From NCBI GenBank assembly GCA_963807155.1, contig CAWEAZ010000011.1, positions 1-64,000 of the forward strand: a stretch of 64,000 bases of DNA. Direction: 5' to 3'. Of this stretch, positions 7,282-15,950 are shown piece by piece. This DNA is from JACCZX01 sp963807155. GTDB lineage: Bacteria; Pseudomonadota; Gammaproteobacteria; Burkholderiales; Burkholderiaceae_F. The position numbers and the translations under genes were made by a program. How positions within the stretch are numbered: position 1 is the first letter of the stretch; each line of letters begins with the position of its first letter. The notes beneath the pieces were generated by a model. That model made no database searches and had not been told where the DNA came from. It saw only the letters and a program-made list of their open reading frames with translations.

Positions 7282-8235
7282 TCACGCACCCGAACCGACG
7301 TACGGCTGCTGACGAAACCATTTGGTAGCAATCCACTTTTCGCCGCTACCAACCGGGCTCCCGCCATGAAGCGTACGTACGTCGAGTGTCCCTGCCTCAT
7401 CGCAATAGGCGAAATACACCGCGTGCCCCTTGCGCGGCAGCACGTCGAGTCCGATCTCGGGAAACACGGTCGAGCCGCCGCGCGTCACGTCGTTCAGATA
7501 CATGATCAACGTTGCAATCCGTTGCCCACCCTGCGCAAGTACATCCTTATTGCCCGGGTGCGACGGATCGAAGTAGTCGTAATGCGGTTTGTATTCGCCG
7601 CCGGGTTGGTAGTGAAGCACCTGGATCGGTTCACCCTGTTCAACCGGGCAATCAACAAGTTCAGCAATGCGCTTTTCGATTCGCTGCAATAGTTCGTTCT
7701 CACCGCGCTTGAAGTAGGTGCCGGAACTGGTGCGATGGGGGTGAACGTCGTATGCGCCGGTGCTCGCGTTCACAACGCTGGACCGCTGCAGCTTGTCGCG
7801 CGACTGGTTGATTAACAGATCGCACTCCTCGTCGGACAGCAGATTGCCGAACAGCACGACGCGGGGCGACTCGATCACGAACAGCATTTCGACGGCGCGA
7901 TCTGGCGTTTCGAGACTGTTCGGCATCTCGACGAGCTGCGTGCTGAGTGGACGCGAAGGCTGACTCGCCGCGTCGGCAGCAGGTGCAGTGCCGCTATCGG
8001 TTGTCACACCGATCGTAGTTGACGCCTCACTTCGCTTGAGCGGTTCGCACCAAGCTGCATCCACAACCATTCCGGCGTAGTGCGGGTCGTACTTCGCATC
8101 GACCAAGGCTTGAACCACCGCGTCGCGCGCGAAATTGCTCTCCTGCATCGTGCGCAACCACGCTTGCAAAGCTGCGGGAAGTTGATCGAACTTCACGGGG
8201 CTAAGTTTAGCGGCCGACGGCAGTATTCTTGGCAC
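7282..8235 (-). CDS. 2-oxoglutarate/Fe(II) dioxygenase, prolyl 4-hydroxylase family
   Basis: A 317-residue protein whose C-terminal half is a P4H-type double-stranded beta helix. The Fe(II) ligands are H218 and D220 in 'KPHYDYFDP' plus distal H290 in 'RTLHGGSPV', and K300 binds the 2-oxoglutarate carboxylate. It should hydroxylate a prolyl or other side chain using O2 and 2-oxoglutarate. The protein substrate is unknown; bacterial homologues act on elongation factors or small peptides. The N-terminal 110 residues are a helical region and a low-complexity linker. The start is uncertain: it is a GTG, and a second GTG 13 codons on is possible. It is divergent from gabD. Confidence 0.85.
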   Translation of the reverse strand: MPRILPSAAKLSPVKFDQLPAALQAWLRTMQESNFARDAVVQALVDAKYDPHYAGMVVDAAWCEPLKRSEASTTIGVTTDSGTAPAADAASQPSRPLSTQLVEMPNSLETPDRAVEMLFVIESPRVVLFGNLLSDEECDLLINQSRDKLQRSSVVNASTGAYDVHPHRTSSGTYFKRGENELLQRIEKRIAELVDCPVEQGEPIQVLHYQPGGEYKPHYDYFDPSHPGNKDVLAQGGQRIATLIMYLNDVTRGGSTVFPEIGLDVLPRKGHAVYFAYCDEAGTLDVRTLHGGSPVGSGEKWIATKWFRQQPYVGSGA

Positions 8236-8261
8236 CTGACAGTTGCTTGCTGGGAGTTCAC

Positions 8262-9743
8262 ATGCTGCAGAAAGTAGGATTGCCGCAATTGGCGGACGGT
8301 GCGTTGCTGAAGACCGAGGCGTACATAGCGGGCGAGTGGACGCCGGCAGCGTCGCGCGCTCGCTTTGCAGTGCTTAATCCGGCCGATGGCGTCGAGATCG
8401 CGAAGGTGGCGAACTGCAAAGGCCCCGAGGCGCAGCGCGCAATTGACGCCGCGCGTGATGCATTGCCGGGCTGGCGAGCGAAGACCGCAAAGGAACGTGC
8501 GGCCGCGATGCGGCGCTGGTTCGATTTGATCATCGCGCACCAGGAGGACCTGGCGAAGCTGATGACAGCCGAGCAAGGCAAACCGATGACGGAAAGCCGC
8601 GGCGAAGTGACCTACGGCGCATCGTTTATCGAATGGTTTGCCGAAGAGGCCAAGCGCGTCTATGGCGACACGATCCCGACGACCGCCGACGACAAGCGTC
8701 TGATCGTGTGGAAGGAGCCGATCGGCGTGTGTGCCGCGATCACACCGTGGAATTTTCCGATGGCGATGATTACGCGCAAGGTCGCGCCCGCGATTGCGGC
8801 GGGCTGCACGGTGGTCGTCAAGCCTGCCGAGCAAACACCCCTGTCGGCGCTCGCGTTGGCCGAACTGGCGCAGCGCGCGGGGTTTCCTGCCGGCGTGTTC
8901 AACGTCGTACCTGCGGACGAATCGAACTCGATCGTGGTCGGGAAGACTTGGTGCGAGTCGGACGTCGTGCGCAAGCTGTCGTTTACCGGTTCGACGGCGG
9001 TCGGCCGCATCTTGATGCAGCAAAGCGCACCCACGCTGAAAAAGCTCTCGCTCGAATTGGGCGGGAATGCGCCGTTTATCGCATTCGAAGACGCTGCGGT
9101 CGATGCAGCGGTCGAAGGCGCAGTGGCGTCCAAGTATCGCAACGCGGGTCAGACGTGCGTCTGCACCAATCGCTTCTATGTGCACGAGAAGATCTATGAC
9201 GAGTTCGTGCAGAAGCTGGCAGCGAAGGCGGCGCAGCTGAAAGTGGGTTCGGGGTTTGAAGCCGGCGTGCAGCAGGGTCCGCTGATCGATACAAACGCGC
9301 TGAAGAAAGTCGAGCAGCACGTGGCCGACGCAACGAAGCACGGTGCGAGCGTTGTGACCGGTGGCGAACGCCATGCGCTCGGCGGCACCTTTTATCAGCC
9401 CACCGTGTTGGCCAACGTCACCGACAAGATGTTGCTGACGCGCGAAGAAACTTTCGGTCCGGTCGCGCCGGTGTTCAGGTTTTCGAATGACGGCGAGGCG
9501 ATTGCCGCCGCCAACGCCAGCGAGTTCGGGCTCGCCGCTTACTTTTATTCGCGCGACATAGCGCGCGTGTTTCGCGTCGCTGAAGCGCTCGAATACGGCA
9601 TGGTCGCGGTTAACACCGGCCTGATGTCGAACGAGGTTTCGCCGTTCGGTGGCATCAAGCAGTCGGGGTTCGGACGCGAAGGCTCGAAGTACGGCATCGA
9701 GGAGTACCTGGTCACCAAGTACGTATGCATCGGCGGCATTTAG
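8262..9743 (+). CDS. gabD: Succinate-semialdehyde dehydrogenase (NADP-type)
   Basis: A 493-residue aldehyde dehydrogenase. The general base Glu265 lies in 'LELGGNAP' and the catalytic Cys299 in 'NAGQTCVCTN'. 'PFGGIKQSGFGREGS' near the C-terminus is typical of GabD. It oxidises succinate semialdehyde to succinate, the last step of GABA degradation, and tolerates related semialdehydes. The ATG before 'LQKVGLPQL' has GGGAG five bases upstream (8252-8256). No GABA aminotransferase is nearby, so its physiological substrate here is not fixed by context. It converges on ppk2 with a 7-base gap. Confidence 0.9.
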   Translation: MLQKVGLPQLADGALLKTEAYIAGEWTPAASRARFAVLNPADGVEIAKVANCKGPEAQRAIDAARDALPGWRAKTAKERAAAMRRWFDLIIAHQEDLAKLMTAEQGKPMTESRGEVTYGASFIEWFAEEAKRVYGDTIPTTADDKRLIVWKEPIGVCAAITPWNFPMAMITRKVAPAIAAGCTVVVKPAEQTPLSALALAELAQRAGFPAGVFNVVPADESNSIVVGKTWCESDVVRKLSFTGSTAVGRILMQQSAPTLKKLSLELGGNAPFIAFEDAAVDAAVEGAVASKYRNAGQTCVCTNRFYVHEKIYDEFVQKLAAKAAQLKVGSGFEAGVQQGPLIDTNALKKVEQHVADATKHGASVVTGGERHALGGTFYQPTVLANVTDKMLLTREETFGPVAPVFRFSNDGEAIAAANASEFGLAAYFYSRDIARVFRVAEALEYGMVAVNTGLMSNEVSPFGGIKQSGFGREGSKYGIEEYLVTKYVCIGGI

Positions 9744-9750
9744 CCGGCGT

Positions 9751-10661
9751 CTACTTTCCTTCTTTAAGCAGCAGCTCCCGCGCGCGTTCAAGCTCGGCGC
9801 GCTGTGTTTCGTCGATCGTCGGATATTTGAGCTGCATTTTTTCGAGCGCCTCGACGATCGCGCCGACCACGACCAGGCGCGTAAACCATTTGCTGTCCGC
9901 CGGCACGACGAACCACGGCGCGCGCGGAGTGGCCGTCGCGCGTATGGCAGCTTCGTAGGCGTTCATGTACTCGTTCCAGTGGGCGCGCTCCTTGACGTCG
10001 GCGGCCGAGAACTTCCAGTTTTTTGAAGGCTCATCGAGCCGTTCCAGAAAACGCTTCTTCTGTTCCTTGCGCGAGACGTGCAAGAAAAACTTCAACACCG
10101 ACGTGCCGTTGCGGACCAGATAGTCTTCGATCGCCGCCATGTCGCGCAGCCGCTGATCGAAAATGTCTTTGCCGATGCACTCCGGCGGCAGCTTCTGCGC
10201 GCGCAGAATCTCCTGGTGCACTCGTACCACCAGCGCTTCTTCGTAATACGACCGATTGAAGATACCGATGCGGCCGCGCTCGGGAAGGTGCCGGTAGCAG
10301 CGCCACATCCAGTCGTGATCGAGTTCTTCGGGCGACGGCTGCTTGAATGAAACGACCTGCACGCCCTGCGGATTCACGCCGCTCATCACGTGCTTGATCG
10401 TGCTGTCCTTGCCGGCCGCGTCCATCGCCTGAAAAATGAGTAGCAGCGAGCGCCGGTCCTGCGCATACAGCTTGTCCTGCTCGCGCAGCCAGCCACTGCA
10501 CCCCCGTTGACAGCCGCTGCGCTGCCTCGCTCTTATCGGCCTTCAGTCCACGCGTGTCCGATGGATCGATTTTCTTCAGGCGAAACTTCGCGCCGTTGGT
10601 CACCCGATACGGATCGATCCAGCCGGCACACCTGTTTTAGTTTTTCCCGATTCGTAGCCAT
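9751..10661 (-). CDS. ppk2: Polyphosphate kinase 2, two frameshifts in the N-terminal part
   Basis: PPK2 transfers phosphate between polyphosphate and nucleoside di- or monophosphates. The P-loop 'AMDAAGKDSTIKHVMSG' and the lid/Walker B region 'IGIFNRSYYEEALVVRVH' are clear in the 3' two thirds. The N-terminus 'MATNREKLKQ' starts at 10661. It changes frame near 10615 to continue 'YRVTNGAKFRLKKIDP', and again near 10490 before 'REQDKLYAQDRRSLLLI'. Restored, it is about 300 residues, the normal length. Because every segment is well conserved, indel sequencing errors are more likely than decay. The subclass (AMP- or ADP-preferring) is not decidable by eye. Confidence 0.8.
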
Positions 10662-10728
10662 GTCGTCCTCGTCCGCGCTCGCGGGGTAGCATAGCCAATA
10701 GCGCCCAGGAGACAGTAAAGAGGAGCAG

Positions 10729-12789
10729 ATGACCTATACAACGGAGAACATCAGGACCGTGGCCCTACTCGGCCACGGCGGTGCCGGTAAGACGACGCTT
10801 GCCGAAGCATTGCTTGCCAGAGCCGGCGCGATTCAGGTCGCAGGCAGCGTCGAAAAAGGCACGACCGTCAGCGACTTCGATCCGCTGGAAAAGAGCTTTC
10901 AACATTCGCTGCGCACGTCGGCGCTGCATCTCGATCTGCCGAACGTGCGCGTACACGTACTCGATACGCCGGGGTTTCCCGATTTCATCGGCCAGGCGAT
11001 CGGCGCGCTCGACGCCGTCGAAACTGCAGCGATCGTCGTCAATGCATCGACCGGAATCGAGATGATCACGTCGCGCATGATGGATTGGGCCGCCAAGCGC
11101 AGGCTGTGCCGGCTGATCATCGTCAACCGCATCGACGCCGATAACGTCGATCTGCCGCAGGTGCTAGAGGATTTGCGCAACGCGTTCGGCAAGGAAGTGC
11201 TGCCGATCAATTTGCCGGCGGCCAACGCCACCAAGGTGGTCGACTGCTTTTTCAATCCGTCCGGAGACGCCGACTTTTCGTCAGTCGCCGAGGCGCATCA
11301 GGCGCTGATCGACCAGGTGATCGAGGTCGACGAAGAGTTGATGGCGCGCTATCTGGAGCAGGGCCAGGAGATCGAGGCCGACGAATTACATGCCCCGTTC
11401 GAGAAAGCATTGCGCGACGGCCACCTGATACCGGTGTGTTTCGTCTCATCACGCAACGGCGCAGGCATTGACGAGCTGCTGAACATTTTTGATCGACTGC
11501 TGCCAAACCCGGCCGAGGGCAACCCGCCGTTGTTCTTCAAGGGCGAGCTGGTTGACGGCAAGGGAGTCAACGAATTCCGCTCCGACCCCGATCCGAAGAA
11601 ACACGTGCTCGCGCACGTGTTCAAGGTCGTTGTCGACCCTTACGTCGGCAAGCTCGGTGTGTTTCGTGTCCACCAGGGCACGATCACGAAGGACACGCAG
11701 CTTTACATCGGCAGCGGACGCAAGCCGTTCAAGGTCGGGCATCTGTTGATGCTGCAAGGCTCGAAGACGGTTGAAGTTCCGTCGGCGTCGCCCGGAGACA
11801 TCGCGGCGGTCGCGAAGATCGACGAGATCGATTTCGACTCCGTGCTGCACGACTCGCACGATGAAGATCACATCCACATGCGGCCGCTCGAATTTCCAAC
11901 GCCGATGAGCGGCCTTGCGATCCAGCCGAAGCGGCGTGGCGACGAGCAGCGAATCTCGGAAGTGCTGCACAAGATGATGGCCGAAGACCCCACTTTGGTG
12001 GTCGAGCACGATGTGACGCTGAACGAAACGGTTTTGCGGGGATTGGGCGAGCTGCATCTTCGCTCCGCGCTCGAGCGCATGTCTTCGCAATACAAAATCG
12101 AAGTGCAAACGCGCCCACCGCGGGTGCCGTACCGGGAAACGATCGGCGCCCCCGCAGAAGGCCACGCACGGCACAAGAAGCAAACCGGGGGTGCCGGGCA
12201 ATTCGGCGAAGTGTTCCTGCGCGTCGAACCGCTGGCGCGCGGCGCGGGCTTTGAATTCGTCGATCAGGTCAAGGGTGGCGTGATTCCCTATCAGTTCATT
12301 CCCGCCGTGCAAAAAGGCGTCGAGTCGGTTCTGACGGCAGGGCCCGTCGCCGGCTACCCGATGCAAGACCTGCGAGTGACGGTTTACGACGGCAAGCACC
12401 ATCCGGTCGACTCAAAAGAAATCGCATTCGTCTCGGCGGGCCGCAAAGCGTTTCTCGATGCACTGAACAAAGCGCGACCCATCGTGCTCGAGCCGATCGT
12501 CAACGCGGAAATCGAAGCACCCGAGTCCCACATCGGTGACATCACAGGCGACTTGTCTTCGCGCCGCGGCCATATCACCGGCACTCGTGGCCTGGCTGGA
12601 GCAATGACCGTCGAAGGCTTGGTGCCGCTGGCAGAGCTCGAAGGCTATTCGGCGCGACTCAAGTCGATGACGCAGGGCCGTGGCGCATGGACGATGTCGC
12701 TATCGCACTACGAACAGGCGCCGCCGAATGTTCAGCAGCAACTGGCGACCGAGCACAAGTCGAAAGCGAAGGTGGAAGAAGACGATTGA
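10729..12789 (+). CDS. Elongation factor G-like GTPase (EF-G paralogue)
   Basis: A 686-residue translational GTPase with G, II, III, IV and V domains. G1 is 'GHGGAGKTTLAE', not the AHIDAGKTT of canonical FusA; G3 is 'LDTPGFPDF'; G4 is 'NRID', a deviation from NKxD. Domain IV includes 'KKQTGGAGQFGEVFLRVEP'. These substitutions mark the EF-G-like (EF-G2) subfamily, whose role is less defined than ribosome translocation by FusA. It stands alone, without rpsL, rpsG or tuf. The start has AGGAG at 10721-10725 three bases before the ATG. It converges on the MFS gene seven bases downstream. Confidence 0.85.
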   Translation: MTYTTENIRTVALLGHGGAGKTTLAEALLARAGAIQVAGSVEKGTTVSDFDPLEKSFQHSLRTSALHLDLPNVRVHVLDTPGFPDFIGQAIGALDAVETAAIVVNASTGIEMITSRMMDWAAKRRLCRLIIVNRIDADNVDLPQVLEDLRNAFGKEVLPINLPAANATKVVDCFFNPSGDADFSSVAEAHQALIDQVIEVDEELMARYLEQGQEIEADELHAPFEKALRDGHLIPVCFVSSRNGAGIDELLNIFDRLLPNPAEGNPPLFFKGELVDGKGVNEFRSDPDPKKHVLAHVFKVVVDPYVGKLGVFRVHQGTITKDTQLYIGSGRKPFKVGHLLMLQGSKTVEVPSASPGDIAAVAKIDEIDFDSVLHDSHDEDHIHMRPLEFPTPMSGLAIQPKRRGDEQRISEVLHKMMAEDPTLVVEHDVTLNETVLRGLGELHLRSALERMSSQYKIEVQTRPPRVPYRETIGAPAEGHARHKKQTGGAGQFGEVFLRVEPLARGAGFEFVDQVKGGVIPYQFIPAVQKGVESVLTAGPVAGYPMQDLRVTVYDGKHHPVDSKEIAFVSAGRKAFLDALNKARPIVLEPIVNAEIEAPESHIGDITGDLSSRRGHITGTRGLAGAMTVEGLVPLAELEGYSARLKSMTQGRGAWTMSLSHYEQAPPNVQQQLATEHKSKAKVEEDD

Positions 12790-12796
12790 GCGGTGC

Positions 12797-14029
12797 CTAT
12801 GCCGGTGCCACGTGCCGTTCTACCTTCGGCTCTCGAATCGGCAGGTTCACCAGCGCTGCAGCAAGCGCGAGCAGCGCATCGGCGTACCACATCCAAAGGT
12901 AGCTGCCGGTGCGATCGACCGCGATGCCGCCCAGATACGCGCCGAAAAAAGCGCCGATTTGATGCGTTAGCAGCGTCAGCCCAAATAGGGTCGCAAGGTA
13001 TCGCACGCCAAACAGTTTGCCGACCACGCCTGCCGTCGGTGGAACGGTTGCCAGCCACGTCACGCCGAGTCCGATCGCGAAGATGTAGAACGTCATTGCA
13101 GTCTTGGGTGCCGCCAGATAAATCAGGATCAGTACCGTGCGCGACAGATACATCCAGAACAGGATGTACTTGCTGCGATAACGGTTGACCCACTGACCGG
13201 CGACCAGGCTGCCCGCGATGTTGGCGAGTCCGATCAACGCCAGCGACCAACTTGCAACGGAAGCCGGCAAGCCGCACAGCCCGACTTCACTCGGCAAGTG
13301 GATCACCAGGAATGCGATGTGAAAGCCGCACGTAAAGAATCCGGCGTGCAGCAACAGATAACTACGATCTTTAAACGCACTGCCTACCGCGCGCCTCAGT
13401 CCGCCGTCGGTCGCAGTGCCCGCGTGCGCCGCAGTTGCTTCTGGAGAGCGACGCAGCATGCGGGTCAACGGCAACGCGGCTAACGTAAGCACCGCCAACG
13501 AGTACATCGCGCCGGCCCAGCCAAACACGCTGATCAGCTTTTGCACCACTGGAGCGAATACAAACTGGCCAAACGAGCCGCCGGCATTAATCACGCCCGA
13601 CGCAGTGCCGCGCTTGTTGGCAGGCACATGTTGCGCAGTGGCTCCGATCAGCACGGAAAAACCGGCGCCACCAGCGCCGGCCGCGAACAGGATGCCCATT
13701 GTCAACATCAGGCCAAATGCGCTCGTGAGCAGCGGTGTCAGCGCGCAGCCAATCGCGAGCACCACAATGCTGCCCGCGAGCACGCGACCGGTTCCGTAGC
13801 GATCAGCCAGTGCGCCGGCGATCGGTTGCACCGCTCCCCACACGAACTGTCCGACCGCCAGCGCAAAGCTGATCGTGACGATTCCAAGCCCGGTCGCGGT
13901 GTTCAGCGGCGAAACGAACAGGCCAAGCGACTGCCGCGCGCCCATCGTCACCATCAGGATCGCGGCGGCGATGAGTGTCAGCATCCACCACCCGTACCCT
14001 GCCTTCGATTGCAGTGTCGCTGCGTTCAC
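12797..14029 (-). CDS. Major facilitator superfamily transporter
   Basis: A 410-residue integral membrane protein with twelve predicted helices in two six-helix halves. The inter-helix 2/3 motif 'GALADRYGTGRVL' (motif A, GxLaDrxGxrxxl) is present. It resembles the monocarboxylate/oxalate-formate antiporter branch (helix 1 'MGARQSLGLFVSPL'). It moves a small organic solute by proton coupling; the substrate is not predictable. It lies 18 bases after the ettA stop on the same strand, so the two could be cotranscribed although no functional link is apparent. Confidence 0.85.
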   Translation of the reverse strand: MNAATLQSKAGYGWWMLTLIAAAILMVTMGARQSLGLFVSPLNTATGLGIVTISFALAVGQFVWGAVQPIAGALADRYGTGRVLAGSIVVLAIGCALTPLLTSAFGLMLTMGILFAAGAGGAGFSVLIGATAQHVPANKRGTASGVINAGGSFGQFVFAPVVQKLISVFGWAGAMYSLAVLTLAALPLTRMLRRSPEATAAHAGTATDGGLRRAVGSAFKDRSYLLLHAGFFTCGFHIAFLVIHLPSEVGLCGLPASVASWSLALIGLANIAGSLVAGQWVNRYRSKYILFWMYLSRTVLILIYLAAPKTAMTFYIFAIGLGVTWLATVPPTAGVVGKLFGVRYLATLFGLTLLTHQIGAFFGAYLGGIAVDRTGSYLWMWYADALLALAAALVNLPIREPKVERHVAPA

Positions 14030-14047
14030 CGTTTTGTTCTCGCCAAA

Positions 14048-15715
14048 TCAGCGCCTCGCCAGCGGCTTAAAGCGCGGACGATGCGGACGCGCACCCTCTT
14101 CGCCGAGGCGCTGCTTCTTGTCCGCTTCGTATTCCTGGTAGTTGCCGTTGAAGAAAGTCCACTGCGAATCATCCTCCGATGCCAGGATGTGCGTGGCGAT
14201 GCGGTCGAGAAACCAGCGATCGTGTGAGATCACCAGCACCGTCCCCGCAAACTCGAGCAGCGCTTCTTCGAGCGCGCGCAACGTTTCAACGTCAAGATCG
14301 TTCGACGGTTCGTCCAGCAGCAACACGTTGCCGCCGGCGAGCAAGGTCTTCGCAAGATGCAAACGACCGCGCTCTCCTCCAGACAGGTTGCCGACGATTT
14401 TTTGCTGATCGCCACCCTTGAAATTGAATCGTCCGAGATAGGCGCGTGATCCCATTTCGAACTTGCCAACGGTGAGAACGTCGAGACCGCCGGATACTGC
14501 CTCCCACACGCTCTTGTCGTTCGGCAACGCGTCTCGAAATTGATCGACCGACGCCATGCGCACCGTCGGGCCAATCACGATTTCACCTGCATCGGGCTTT
14601 TCCTTGCCGGTGATCATTCGAAACAGCGTCGACTTGCCAGCCCCATTGGGCCCGATGATGCCGACGATTGCACCCGGCGGGATGCTGAACGTCAGGTTGT
14701 CGATCAGCAGGCGGTCGCCGTAGCCCTTTGACACGCCGTCGAACTCGATCACCTTGTCGCCCAATCGCTCAGAAACTGGAATAAAAATCTCCTGCGTTTC
14801 ATTGCGGGTTTGATGCTCGTAGGATGAGAGTTCGTCGAAGCGCGCCAACCGCGCCTTGCTCTTGGCCTGCCGGCCCTTCGCGTTCTGACGCACCCACTCG
14901 AGCTCCGACTTCATCGTTTTCACGCGCGCGTCTTCCTGCTTCGACTCGCGCGCTAGACGTTCTTCTTTCTGTTCAAGCCAGGCGCTGTAGTTGCCCTTGT
15001 ACGGAATGCCGCGCCCGCGATCGAGTTCAAGAATCCACTCGGCGGCATTGTCCAGAAAGTATCGATCGTGGGTGACCGCGACAACCGTGCCCGGAAAACG
15101 CAGCAGAAACTGTTCGAGCCAGTCGACGCTTTCGGCATCCAGATGGTTGGTCGGCTCATCGAGCAGCAGCATGTCGGGCTTCGACAGCAACAACTTGCAC
15201 AGTGCCACCCGACGCTTTTCGCCGCCCGACAACGTCCCCAGCACCGCATCCCATGGCGGCAGGCGCAGCGCGTCGGCTGCGATTTCCATCTGGTGCTCGG
15301 TGTCCTGACCGGAGGTCGCCAGGATCGCTTCGTACTTCGCCTGCTCGGCCGCCAGCAGATCGAAATCTGCATCGGGCTCGGCGTACGCGGCGTAGATCTC
15401 TTCGAGCTTTTGTTTCGCCTGCAGCGATTCGCCGAGGCCACCTTCGACTTCCTGCTTGACGGTGATCGTGGCATCAAGTTGCGGCTCCTGCGGCAGGTAT
15501 CCGATCTTGATACCCGGCATCGCCACTGCATCACCTTCGATTTCGTGATCGAGCCCGGCCATGATCCGAAGCAAGGTCGATTTGCCGGAGCCATTCAAGC
15601 CGAGCACGCCGATCTTCGCGCCAGGGAAAAAACTAAGCGAGATATTCTTAAGAATCTCGCGCTTGGGCGGAACGACTTTGCCCACGCGGATCATCGAATA
15701 GACGTACTGAGCCAT
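14048..15715 (-). CDS. ettA: Energy-dependent translational throttle protein EttA (ABC-F)
   Basis: A 555-residue soluble ABC-F ATPase, the same length as E. coli EttA, which binds the ribosomal E site and gates initiation according to the ADP/ATP ratio. It has two ABC domains: Walker A 'GLNGSGKSTLL' and 'GPNGAGKSTLF', signatures 'LSGGEKRR' and 'LSGGERGR', and Walker B 'LLLDEPTNHLD' and 'LLLDEPSNDLD'. The ABC-F linker with 'QNAKGRQAKSKARL' lies between them and the EttA arm is in the first domain. The start 'MAQYVYSM' is the conserved family N-terminus, so a longer upstream in-frame extension is rejected. Confidence 0.95.
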   Translation of the reverse strand: MAQYVYSMIRVGKVVPPKREILKNISLSFFPGAKIGVLGLNGSGKSTLLRIMAGLDHEIEGDAVAMPGIKIGYLPQEPQLDATITVKQEVEGGLGESLQAKQKLEEIYAAYAEPDADFDLLAAEQAKYEAILATSGQDTEHQMEIAADALRLPPWDAVLGTLSGGEKRRVALCKLLLSKPDMLLLDEPTNHLDAESVDWLEQFLLRFPGTVVAVTHDRYFLDNAAEWILELDRGRGIPYKGNYSAWLEQKEERLARESKQEDARVKTMKSELEWVRQNAKGRQAKSKARLARFDELSSYEHQTRNETQEIFIPVSERLGDKVIEFDGVSKGYGDRLLIDNLTFSIPPGAIVGIIGPNGAGKSTLFRMITGKEKPDAGEIVIGPTVRMASVDQFRDALPNDKSVWEAVSGGLDVLTVGKFEMGSRAYLGRFNFKGGDQQKIVGNLSGGERGRLHLAKTLLAGGNVLLLDEPSNDLDVETLRALEEALLEFAGTVLVISHDRWFLDRIATHILASEDDSQWTFFNGNYQEYEADKKQRLGEEGARPHRPRFKPLARR

Positions 15716-15938
15716 TGAATCTACCGAATTGATAGCAAATGAGGAGGGAGCAATGAGGACTACGACAAGCGGCGCAGAGTATCGCATCGCATGTATCATT
15801 CGCTTCGGATTGTGGTGCTGTGTGTTCCGGTTCGCACCCTCCCCTCGCGGTTGTTAATCAATACTCCCCGAACTTTTGTAGTGTTCGCATTTGCCTGAAC
15901 CGGTTCTGCGATGCTCTTAGCGTCGCCCAGGCCGTGCT
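15716..15938. other. Intergenic region between ettA and rhlE; no gene seen
   Basis: About 220 bases between two divergently transcribed genes. It must contain both promoters. An unusually long leader precedes rhlE, as is common for cold-induced DEAD-box genes. I see no open frame with a family match and no clear operator. Confidence 0.4.
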
Positions 15939-15950
15939 CAGGAGATTATT

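Noticed and set aside
8193..9791. Long antisense frame (532 codons) opposite gabD
   Set aside because: It mirrors gabD exactly and arises from GC-rich third positions; there is no recognisable domain.
15716..15799. Longer start for EttA
   Set aside because: Family alignments begin at MAQYVYSM; the extra 28 codons have no similarity and lie in the promoter region.
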